In this document: positions 1-4,885 of the stretch, piece after piece
Layout of the letters: the number at the start of each line of letters is the position of its first letter
Position numbering within the stretch: position 1 is the stretch's first letter
DNA from: Cellvibrionaceae bacterium
Lineage (GTDB): Bacteria > Pseudomonadota > Gammaproteobacteria > Pseudomonadales > Cellvibrionaceae
Assembly (NCBI GenBank): GCA_030597965.1
Contig: JAUVQU010000158.1
Location: forward strand, 1 to 5,624
Reading direction: 5' to 3'
DNA length: 5,624 nt
The notes under the pieces: model-generated
What the model was told of the DNA's origin: nothing
The model's input: only the letters and a program-made list of their open reading frames with translations
The model's database searches: none
Program-made: the position numbers and the translations under genes

Positions 1-4
1 AGTA

Positions 5-1663
5 TCAGGATGCGTTCAAGATAGCATCGATGTCTTCTTGTGCGTCGCCTGTTGGTTTCAGGTCAAACTTATCTACCAATACCTGCAATACATTGTCGGA
101 CAGGAAGGCCGGCAGTGTTGGGCCCAGGTGAATGTTCTTAATACCCAATGACAGCAGCGTTAGCAGAACCGCAGCGGCTTTTTGTTCAAACCAGGAAACG
201 ATCAGGGTCAGTGGTAAATCGTTCACTTCACACTCAAATGCGTCGGCCAGAGCCAGGGCAATACGAATGGCGGAGTAAGCATCGTTACATTGGCCAAGGT
301 CGAGCAGGCGAGGAATGCCACCAATTTCACCGTATTGCTCCTTGTTGAAGCGATACTTGCCGCAACCGATGGTAAGAATAACGGTGTCGTCTGGTGCCTT
401 CTCGGCAAATTCAGTGAAGTAGTTACGACCCGGTGCTGCACCATCACAACCGCCAATCAGGAAGAAGTGCTTGATGTCACCAGTTTTCACAGCGTTAATA
501 ACCGTGTCGGCTACACTCAGTACGGCATTGTGAGCAAAGCCGACGGTGATGGTTTCATCAATCATGTCGTGAACAAAACCAGCTTGCTGCTGTGCCACTT
601 CGATCACGGCAGAATAGTCGTGGTTTTCAATGTGTGGGAGGCCCGGCCAGCCAACAGGTCCAGCGGTAAAGATACGATCCGCGTAGTCGCCAACATTGGG
701 GTCAATCAAACAGTTTGATGTCATTACAATCGCGCCGGGGAAGGCTGCAAATTCTGTCTGCTGGTTCTGCCAGGCGGTACCGTAGTTACCCACCAGATGA
801 GAGTAGGCTTTCAGCTCTGGGTAGCCGTGAGCAGGCAGTAGTTCACCATGGGTGTAAACATTAACGCCGGTGCCCTTGGTTTGCTCCAATATGTGTTGCA
901 AATCAACCAGATCGTGCCCGCTGACCAGAATAGCTTTGCCCTTAACGGTGCTGGTACGCACCTGAGTCGGCACAGGGTGGCCAAAGGTCTCGGTGCTGCC
1001 AGCGTCAAGCAACTCCATGATGGCAAAGTTCAATTGGCCAATTGCCATGGCGGTGCCCAGCAGGGCTTCAATATCAGTGGATTTGTCAGCGATAAAGCTT
1101 AAATACTCGTGGAACTTACCAAACAAATCTTCGCTTGATTTACCCAGCACGCGGGCGTGTTCACAGTAGGCGGCACAGCCTTTAAGGCCGTAAAGGTTCA
1201 TACAGCGCAGTGCAAAAACGTCTTCGCCGGATTCATCTTCACGGACGCTCGCTTGTGGGGCCTGTGCTTGCAGGCCTTCAATGTCGGTGGCAGGTATAAA
1301 GCTGGCTGGGCCAAGTAGTGCTTGTACTGGCTCGCCAGCTTTTAAGCAGGCCTGCTCATAAAGGGTTTTGGCCTTGTTTCGTATCCTGGTGGCTTCGGCA
1401 ATGCTGCTGACAAAGCGGTCGGCATCGAAGTTTACATTGGTCAGTGTGGTGAAGAAGGCCTGGGGTATAAACTCATCCACTTCGCTGTCTATGGCGCCCA
1501 GTAAACGTGCGCGATGGGCGTACTGCCCGATACCTTGCAGCATATAAATCAGTATATCTTGCAGGTCGGCGGTGGTTTCGTCTTTACCGCATTTGCCTTT
1601 TCGTAATTGACAGCCGGTGTATTTATCATTGACCAGTGTTTGTTCGCATTGGATACAAAACAT
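5..1663 (-). CDS. hcp: Hydroxylamine reductase / hybrid cluster protein Hcp (class II)
   Basis: Complete 552-residue hybrid cluster protein, a cytoplasmic iron-sulfur enzyme. The family reduces hydroxylamine in vitro; in E. coli its main role is reported as reduction of NO to N2O and S-nitrosylation under anaerobiosis. The N-terminus has Cys3, Cys6, Cys18 and Cys25 (C-X2-C-X11-C-X6-C), the class II pattern that binds a [2Fe-2S] cluster in E. coli Hcp. All expected hybrid Fe-S-O cluster ligands are visible: His250 (SGHD), Glu274 (THGE), Cys318 (TSNC), Cys406 (GGCDGA, the likely persulfide cysteine), Cys434 (GCGKYRF), Cys459 (GQCNDAYS) and Glu493 (WFEQKA). Length matches the roughly 550-residue class II proteins. 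The ATG is preceded by GGAGAG about 5 nt upstream. The partner reductase gene hcr is not seen, but the stop lies 5 bases from the window edge. The upstream region carries NsrR-like and FNR-like sites, and nsrR is the next gene upstream. Confidence 0.97.
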   Translation of the reverse strand: MFCIQCEQTLVNDKYTGCQLRKGKCGKDETTADLQDILIYMLQGIGQYAHRARLLGAIDSEVDEFIPQAFFTTLTNVNFDADRFVSSIAEATRIRNKAKTLYEQACLKAGEPVQALLGPASFIPATDIEGLQAQAPQASVREDESGEDVFALRCMNLYGLKGCAAYCEHARVLGKSSEDLFGKFHEYLSFIADKSTDIEALLGTAMAIGQLNFAIMELLDAGSTETFGHPVPTQVRTSTVKGKAILVSGHDLVDLQHILEQTKGTGVNVYTHGELLPAHGYPELKAYSHLVGNYGTAWQNQQTEFAAFPGAIVMTSNCLIDPNVGDYADRIFTAGPVGWPGLPHIENHDYSAVIEVAQQQAGFVHDMIDETITVGFAHNAVLSVADTVINAVKTGDIKHFFLIGGCDGAAPGRNYFTEFAEKAPDDTVILTIGCGKYRFNKEQYGEIGGIPRLLDLGQCNDAYSAIRIALALADAFECEVNDLPLTLIVSWFEQKAAAVLLTLLSLGIKNIHLGPTLPAFLSDNVLQVLVDKFDLKPTGDAQEDIDAILNAS

Positions 1664-1667
1664 TTAA

Positions 1668-1673
1668 CTCTCC
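1668..1673 (-). promoter_or_regulatory. Ribosome binding site of hcp
   Basis: Minus-strand GGAGAG lies 4-5 nt before the hcp ATG (1663-1661). It is a strong Shine-Dalgarno match and supports that start, which also places Cys3 and Cys6 of the N-terminal cluster motif at their family positions. Confidence 0.75.
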
Positions 1674-1722
1674 AAGTGGGCTAGAAATTGGGGGTGGAAA
1701 ATAGGAATATCCACATTGAGCG

Positions 1723-1749
1723 TAAACATATATATTTAATACATGTTTA
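1723..1749. promoter_or_regulatory. NsrR operator-like palindrome upstream of hcp
   Basis: An AT-rich odd-centred palindrome lies around position 1736. The outer arms TAAACAT (1723-1729) and ATGTTTA (1743-1749) are exact complements, and only position 8 of the 11 outer base pairs is mismatched. The core 1725-1747 has the 11-1-11 geometry of gammaproteobacterial NsrR sites (AAGATGYATTT-N-AAATRCATCTT). The right half TAATACATGTT matches 9 of 11 and the left half AACATATATAT 8 of 11. It lies about 73 nt upstream of the hcp ATG, and nsrR is encoded next door. Assignment to NsrR is inferred from motif similarity and context. Confidence 0.65.
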
Positions 1750-1751
1750 GA

Positions 1752-1775
1752 CAGCTTTTTTTTGATAAAAAGCTG
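1752..1775. repeat. 9-bp inverted repeat between the FNR-like and NsrR-like sites
   Basis: CAGCTTTTT (1752-1760) and AAAAAGCTG (1767-1775) are perfect inverted repeats around the 6-nt loop TTTGAT. The repeat lies between the two predicted regulator sites of the hcp promoter. It could be an operator or a weak hairpin. Lacking a following U-run in the minus direction, it does not look like a standard terminator of nsrR. Confidence 0.5.
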
Positions 1776-1806
1776 GGACAGTTGATGTATGTCAATTTTG
1801 ATAAAA
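1760..1806. repeat. Direct repeat TTTTGATAAAA, two copies flanking the FNR-like box
   Basis: The 11-mer TTTTGATAAAA occurs exactly at 1760-1770 and 1796-1806, 36 bp start to start. Each copy is a near-palindrome (TTTT-GAT-AAAA). The second copy abuts the FNR-like box on its nsrR-proximal side, and the first overlaps the CAGCTTTTT inverted repeat. AT-rich composition makes chance occurrence possible. No known regulator is assigned. Confidence 0.45.
1782..1795. promoter_or_regulatory. FNR/Anr-like box upstream of hcp
   Basis: TTGAT-GTAT-GTCAA on the plus strand (TTGAC-ATAC-ATCAA on the minus strand) matches the FNR/Anr consensus TTGAT-N4-ATCAA at 9 of 10 defined bases. Its centre (1788.5) is about 125 nt upstream of the hcp ATG and about 52 bp upstream of the NsrR-like palindrome. 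That order, activator upstream and repressor nearer the gene, fits an anaerobically activated, NO-derepressed promoter as known for hcp in E. coli. A single clear -10 element could not be fixed; TATTAA/TAAATA inside the NsrR-like site are candidates. Confidence 0.6.
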
Positions 1807-1877
1807 TTAGGGCTTTACGGAGGCTGTTAAATCCGACCGGTGGTGATTAATCTATTTTGAATTACTTAGAAGCGCCC

Positions 1878-2315
1878 TTAAGAGAGAGGGACTGCGTCAG
1901 TTCCAAATGCTTCCGTCAGGCATTCGGGCCTTATCATATCCTGTAATGTGTACTGCTCAAGCTCGGCAAAGAAAGCTCGTTGGGCTTTTTTAAGTGCGCG
2001 AGGTAAGCCACAGGCGGGTAGAATTGTGCAATTGAGACCTGAGCAGTCAATAAGACTTGGGTTGTTCTCAAGCTGTGCAATGGTGATTCCGATATTAATG
2101 TCTTTCGTCGCGCAGGCCAGTCGCATGCCACCGTTTTTCCCGCGCTGAGTCTTTAGCAGTCCTAATTTTCCAAGGTTGTGCACCACCTTACGCAGGTGTT
2201 CAAGAGAAACTCCATAGAAATCGGCAATTTCAGCCAGAGTCACAAGGCGATCAGAGTGGACTGCTGTGTAGAGCAGTACCCGGATTGAATAGTCGGTAAA
2301 ACGGCTGAGCTGCAT
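1878..2315 (-). CDS. nsrR: Rrf2-family nitric oxide-sensing repressor NsrR
   Basis: A 145-residue Rrf2-family transcription factor that closely follows E. coli NsrR in length and motifs. It starts MQLSRFTDYS, where E. coli has MQLTSFTDYG, followed by a winged helix-turn-helix (about residues 25-65, LAEIADFYGVSLEHLRKVV) with the wing motif RGKNGGMRL (58-66). Cys91, Cys96 and Cys102 sit at the same numbers as the three cluster-binding cysteines of E. coli NsrR. Asp8, the fourth ligand supplied by the other subunit in the Streptomyces NsrR structure, is also present. Cys68 and Cys132 are additional. In the family, the [4Fe-4S] protein represses NO-detoxification genes and is inactivated by NO. 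hcp lies immediately downstream across a region with an NsrR-like palindrome, so it is the obvious target. The ATG lacks a strong Shine-Dalgarno sequence, suggesting modest translation. The SnoaL-like gene ends only 45 bp upstream. Confidence 0.93.
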   Translation of the reverse strand: MQLSRFTDYSIRVLLYTAVHSDRLVTLAEIADFYGVSLEHLRKVVHNLGKLGLLKTQRGKNGGMRLACATKDINIGITIAQLENNPSLIDCSGLNCTILPACGLPRALKKAQRAFFAELEQYTLQDMIRPECLTEAFGTDAVPLS

Positions 2316-2348
2316 GGTTGTTTTAAAATGGCTTGTTTGAATTATTGG

Positions 2349-2377
2349 ATTCTACAATAATTACTGCATTGGAAACA
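2349..2377 (-). promoter_or_regulatory. Possible weak promoter of nsrR
   Basis: On the minus strand TAGAAT (2354-2349) is a reasonable -10 hexamer, followed by about 33 nt to the nsrR ATG. The hexamer 17 nt upstream, TGTTTC (2377-2372), is a poor -35 and lies inside the end of the SnoaL-like gene. nsrR may instead be read through from that gene, whose stop is 45 bp upstream of the nsrR start. Confidence 0.25.
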
Positions 2378-2867
2378 GTTTAAAGGATGGGTCGTCTGGT
2401 GTTCTTTTTGATTCAGGTGATGAGAAAGGTTCCCTGATCGCATCGGTGGTTTGCATATCGATGATGACATCCCGGTGTGTGAGACCCCAGCATCCATCAA
2501 TGTTAGCCCATTGATCCAGTTGGCGGCCTTTAACAAGAATCTGCTGCGTTTCTCCTGTTAATTCTGGCTTAGTCCATAGGTCGACCGAAAAATAGTTTTC
2601 GCTGACGGCTTTCTTTCCGTCAATTTCAATAAGGATATTAGTAACTTGGTGTGAGTGTCTTTCCATGGACTCGTGGGCGATCCATACCCAATCAATAAAA
2701 TTACGCCCAGTACCTTCAAATAAACCGTAATAATTTGCCGTGCCATGCTCGTGCCAGATAGAGTAGGCCAGCTCTTTATCCATTCGGTCCAAACCCCGGC
2801 AGTATTGATAGGTCTTCTCGGTGATGGCTTGTTTATCAAATAATTCCTGAAGTTGTTTATCGTTCAT
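2361..2867 (-). CDS. SnoaL-like / NTF2-fold protein, function unknown
   Basis: A complete 168-residue protein resembling the SnoaL-like NTF2-fold (cone-shaped alpha+beta barrel) proteins related to SnoaL polyketide cyclase, scytalone dehydratase and ring-hydroxylase small subunits. Family-like features are the N-terminal helix with YQYCRGLDRMD (20-30), the segment SIWHEHGTA (36-44), a central HSHQVTNILIEIDG (71-84), and the late barrel strand CWGLTHRDV (126-134). Polar pocket candidates are Tyr22, Asp27, His39 or His41, His73 and His131, the usual Tyr/Asp/His set of dehydratase-like members, so an enzymatic role is possible but the substrate is unknown. There is no signal peptide, so it is probably cytoplasmic. 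The last 25 residues are probably a disordered tail. A weak AAGAGA precedes the ATG by about 9 nt. It lies between an MFS transporter gene and nsrR, all on the same strand. A link to NO stress is not evident; a link to import and catabolism of an organic compound by the adjacent transporter is speculative. Confidence 0.8.
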   Translation of the reverse strand: MNDKQLQELFDKQAITEKTYQYCRGLDRMDKELAYSIWHEHGTANYYGLFEGTGRNFIDWVWIAHESMERHSHQVTNILIEIDGKKAVSENYFSVDLWTKPELTGETQQILVKGRQLDQWANIDGCWGLTHRDVIIDMQTTDAIREPFSSPESKRTPDDPSFKLFPMQ

Positions 2868-2883
2868 AGCGGCGTCTCTTTTT

Positions 2884-2914
2884 TGTAACTATTTAACATG
2901 TCTGTAACTGTTTA
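2884..2914. repeat. 12-bp direct repeat close to the SnoaL-like start
   Basis: TGTAACTATTTA (2884-2895) and TGTAACTGTTTA (2903-2914) differ at one base and are spaced 19 bp start to start. On the minus strand they read TAAAYAGTTACA, 17-47 nt upstream of the ATG. Tandem sites of this type can bind activators or repressors, but no regulator can be named. Confidence 0.5.
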
Positions 2915-2918
2915 GATT

Positions 2919-3000
2919 ACGTTCGCACTGTTTCAGAATAAGGCGATTTTACACGTGTAAATGACCATTTTTTTACACCGTTATAAAGCAGTGCGGACGT
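2919..3000. repeat. 12-bp inverted repeat enclosing the palindrome
   Basis: ACGTTCGCACTG (2919-2930) and CAGTGCGGACGT (2989-3000) are inverted copies matching at 11 of 12 positions, enclosing 58 bp. In a plus-strand RNA the one mismatch would be a G-U pair. I see no target-site duplication at the outer edges, so a miniature transposable element is possible but unsupported. Confidence 0.5.
2948..2978. promoter_or_regulatory. Operator-like palindrome TTTACACGTGTAAA with a third half-site
   Basis: TTTACAC/GTGTAAA (2948-2961) is a perfect 14-bp palindrome centred about 87 nt upstream of the SnoaL-like start. A further TTTACAC half-site lies at 2972-2978. Together they give three half-sites for one 7-mer, which resembles operators of dimeric helix-turn-helix regulators such as the TetR family. 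The third half-site could also pair with the second as a 7-bp stem. No regulator gene of that kind is in the window apart from NsrR, whose consensus differs. Confidence 0.5.
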
Positions 3001-3018
3001 GAGCTGTGCGGTTACCTT

Positions 3019-4350
3019 TTATTTTTGTTCGAATGTCATGGTGGCAAGCAACGTTCTGTAATGTTTAAGTGCCAGTCCCACCAGAATAGCCGCAATGGGA
3101 TAGAACACAATCGCGGTGAGAGAAAGTGAGTAGCGCAACTGATCATCATTGCCAAAAATATAATCCGTAAAGAATGCGATGGCGCTGCCGCCCAGCATTA
3201 AGCCAAAGAAGTTCGTAGTGAATAGTAAGAGAGCCGATACCTGGGCGCGCATCCGGCTTGGGGTGACGATTTGCATGGCCGCCATGGCGACGCCAAAGTG
3301 GGTGTAGTGCACAAAGACCACCAGCCAAGTTAAGCTGATAGCCAGATCAGCGGTTGGCATTAAGGGTGCAGCGGCGGCTGGAATGACCAGAATCAGGGCG
3401 GCAATAAACATAACGCGAAGGTTGGCATCGGTATAGCCGCGCTTTTGTAACCAGCCGGCAAAGACGGCCCCGGCAAAGGTGCCGGCGGTACCGCCAATAA
3501 TAAAGATATTACCCATCGTGCTGCCGGCGCTGAGTCGGCTGATGTCATAGGTGCGCATTAAGAATTCAACGTTCCAAACCAGTGTACCGTAGCCAACAAT
3601 AGCCATCATGCCGATGCCAATTAAAATGGCACCGTACACTTGCCAATGGGTGCGTAGGTATTTTATGAGTTCAGATACGGGTATATCCGGTGCTTTATCA
3701 ATTTCTGAGGTGGCGATGCGTTTAGGTTCCCGTACAAACAGCATCAGCAGTACGACGATAAAGCCGGGTAAGCCGACACCAATAAATGTGAGCTGCCAGG
3801 CTTCCAGGTTTTCTATGATGGGTATACCACTGAAATCCTGTTCGCCAAGCCACTGATACATCCAGCTGCCCACTTTGTAGCTCAGGCCACTGCCCAGGGT
3901 GATACCAATAGCAAATACGGAGGTCGCCCAGCGTAACTTCTGTGGGGGAAAGTAATCGCCAAGAATGGAATATGCACTGGGTGAAAGCGATGCCTCACCC
4001 ACGCCAACACCGATACGGGTGGTAAAGAAGCCGCCAAAGCTTTTAACCGTGCCGCACAGACAGGTCATTAAGCTCCAGAAGAACACCCCGGTGGTGATAA
4101 TCCATTTACGGCTGTAGCGATCGGCCATCCAGCCAATTGGCAGCCCCAGAAAAATATAAAACAGCGTAAACGCCATGCCGTGTAAAAGGCTGAATTGAAA
4201 ATCAGTAATATCAAAGTATTCCCGGACAGGCCCCACTAATACCGACATGATGTTGCGGTCGATAAATGACAGGATGTAGGCGATCAGCATCACAAACAGC
4301 ACGTAGTTGGCTGAAGAAGAAGGCGGGTATTGGGACTGATTTTCTTGCAT
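3019..4350 (-). CDS. MFS transporter, Spinster-like
   Basis: A complete 443-residue major facilitator superfamily protein of the inner membrane, with about 12 predicted transmembrane helices in two halves separated by a charged cytoplasmic loop (about 206-235, VREPKRIATSEIDKAPDIP). Helix 1 (about 16-38) ends in the FIDRN segment, where the Asp31-Arg32 pair is typical of Spinster-like members. Signature motif A is GWMADRYSRKW (73-83) between helices 2 and 3. Helix 4 carries RIGVGVGEASLSPSAYS (112-128), another hallmark of this group. The family includes lysolipid and sphingolipid transporters (animal Spns proteins) and many uncharacterised bacterial members; the substrate cannot be told here. 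Proton coupling is likely from the family. The ATG has only a weak AGAG upstream, but there is a good sigma-70 promoter 34 nt further up. The gene is divergent from yheU and followed after 151 bp by the SnoaL-like gene. Confidence 0.88.
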   Translation of the reverse strand: MQENQSQYPPSSSANYVLFVMLIAYILSFIDRNIMSVLVGPVREYFDITDFQFSLLHGMAFTLFYIFLGLPIGWMADRYSRKWIITTGVFFWSLMTCLCGTVKSFGGFFTTRIGVGVGEASLSPSAYSILGDYFPPQKLRWATSVFAIGITLGSGLSYKVGSWMYQWLGEQDFSGIPIIENLEAWQLTFIGVGLPGFIVVLLMLFVREPKRIATSEIDKAPDIPVSELIKYLRTHWQVYGAILIGIGMMAIVGYGTLVWNVEFLMRTYDISRLSAGSTMGNIFIIGGTAGTFAGAVFAGWLQKRGYTDANLRVMFIAALILVIPAAAAPLMPTADLAISLTWLVVFVHYTHFGVAMAAMQIVTPSRMRAQVSALLLFTTNFFGLMLGGSAIAFFTDYIFGNDDQLRYSLSLTAIVFYPIAAILVGLALKHYRTLLATMTFEQK

Positions 4351-4390
4351 AAAAAGCTCTAGCGGGTATTTGAATTATTATTGTTTAGCT

Positions 4391-4419
4391 ATTATGTCGG
4401 TGGCCTGAGTTGGGGTCAA
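4391..4419 (-). promoter_or_regulatory. Sigma-70 promoter of the MFS gene
   Basis: The minus strand shows TTGACC (4419-4414), a 17-nt spacer and CATAAT (4396-4391). Each hexamer matches the consensus at five of six positions with optimal spacing. Transcription would start near 4384, leaving a 5' leader of about 34 nt. Confidence 0.6.
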
Positions 4420-4423
4420 AGGT

Positions 4424-4453
4424 TTGCTTGTCTTTTGTATGGTGAATTATTAT
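4424..4453 (+). promoter_or_regulatory. Possible promoter of the yheU-hydrolase operon
   Basis: TTGCTT (4424-4429), an 18-nt spacer and TATTAT (4448-4453) form a plausible sigma-70 promoter, with a start near 4460. The REP-like hairpin would then lie in the roughly 80-nt leader. It sits back to back with the MFS promoter. The spacing is slightly long and the match moderate. Confidence 0.4.
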
Positions 4454-4472
4454 GAGTGCATTATTAGGAATA

Positions 4473-4499
4473 TTCGCCTGCAGGGCAGGCCCCTACAGG
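4473..4499 (-). repeat. REP-like palindromic element (single copy)
   Basis: Read on the minus strand, it has a head CCTGTAGGG, then a stem GCCTGC, loop CCT, stem GCAGGC, and a GAA tail. This is the architecture of Pseudomonas-type REP sequences (TGTAGGAGC head, GC-rich hairpin, GCGAA-like end), which are mobilised by RAYT transposases. The 6-bp stem is perfect (4476-4481 with 4485-4490). Its G+C content stands out against the AT-rich flanks. Only one copy is in the window, so the repeat nature is inferred. Confidence 0.55.
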
Positions 4500-4529
4500 T
4501 TTAGATGCTTCTTAAGCTCGATTAAAAAC

Positions 4530-4535
4530 AAGGTG
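4530..4535 (+). promoter_or_regulatory. Ribosome binding site deciding the TTG start of yheU
   Basis: AAGGTG ends 5 nt before the TTG at 4541. The reading frame has no ATG before residue 43, inside the conserved domain, so the TTG with this Shine-Dalgarno sequence is the best start. Confidence 0.65.
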
Positions 4536-4540
4536 AAAAT

Positions 4541-4885
4541 TTGAAAATCCCCCACGAAAAGATATCCCCGGATGCTCTGCATGCTTTGGTCGAAGAGTTT
4601 ATCAATCGTTCCGGCACTGACTATGGCGTGGTTGAGGCTTCACTTGAAGAAAAGGTTGAAGATGTTATGGCTCAATTGCAGGTAAGCGAGGTACATGTTG
4701 TATTTGATGCAGCCAGTGAAAGTGCGAGCTTGATGACAACCGCAGAAGCGGATTTAGTGGAGCAGCAATTAGCTGCTGCTTATGAAGAAGAGGAAACGAA
4801 TCAGGCGAGTGTCTCTAAGCCGGTAATGAATCAGGCGTTTGATGAGTATTCACAAGAGCTCCCTTTTGATGATGATTTTTCATGA
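4541..4885 (+). CDS. yheU: YheU-family (UPF0270) protein with acidic C-terminal extension
   Basis: A 114-residue protein whose first 66 or so residues match the small UPF0270 family, of which E. coli YheU (about 72 residues) is the type. Shared blocks are the IPHEKISPDAL start (E. coli LIPWQDLSPETL), LVEEFINRSGTDYG (16-29; E. coli LIESFVLREGTDYG) and SLEEKVEDVMAQL (34-46; E. coli TLEQKVADVKRQL). The family's function is unknown. Residues 67-114 are extra: rich in Glu, Asp, Gln and Ala, with an EEEE run (82-85) and a terminal SQELPFDDDFS. They are probably disordered, perhaps after one short helix. Translation starts at TTG with a good AAGGTG site. Its stop overlaps the next start as ATGA, so the hydrolase is translationally coupled. 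In E. coli yheU also follows a hydrolase gene (yheT), which supports a functional link. Confidence 0.85.
   Translation: MKIPHEKISPDALHALVEEFINRSGTDYGVVEASLEEKVEDVMAQLQVSEVHVVFDAASESASLMTTAEADLVEQQLAAAYEEEETNQASVSKPVMNQAFDEYSQELPFDDDFS

Larger units (their letters stand above)
2868..3018. other. Repeat-rich intergenic region upstream of the SnoaL-like gene
   Basis: This 151-bp region separates the MFS stop from the SnoaL-like start and presumably holds the promoter of the latter. It contains two direct repeats near the gene, a 14-bp perfect palindrome with a third half-site, and an outer 12-bp inverted repeat (each listed separately). I could not fix a convincing -35/-10 pair, nor a clear rho-independent terminator for the MFS gene. 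Confidence 0.6.

Noticed and set aside
223..456. Other open frames inside hcp (also 148-348, 811-1026, 848-1102)
   Set aside because: Shadow frames of hcp with low-complexity or arbitrary composition and no independent ribosome site considered convincing.
290..718. Plus-strand open frame of 142 codons
   Set aside because: It lies wholly antisense to the well-supported hcp gene, resembles no family, and is explained by codon bias of the opposite strand.
1800..1877. Terminator for nsrR
   Set aside because: CTTAGAAGCGCCCTTAAG is only partly self-complementary and is not followed by a T-run in the minus direction.
1934..2148. Short frames overlapping nsrR on both strands
   Set aside because: They overlap a complete NsrR with all ligand residues in place.
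2316..2345. Possible NsrR autoregulatory site at CCATTTTAAAAC upstream of nsrR
   Set aside because: Only the AT-rich centre resembles the consensus; the outer half-site bases do not form a palindrome.
2558..2839. 93-codon minus-strand frame inside the SnoaL-like gene
   Set aside because: Alternative frame of the gene with recognisable NTF2-fold motifs; the motifs are only in the main frame.
2829..2844. TTTATCAAAT as an FNR half-site
   Set aside because: It lies inside the SnoaL-like coding sequence and lacks a second half at the right spacing.
3608..3856. 82-codon plus-strand frame inside the MFS gene (and 3146-3328 minus)
   Set aside because: Antisense or out of frame to a complete 12-helix transporter.
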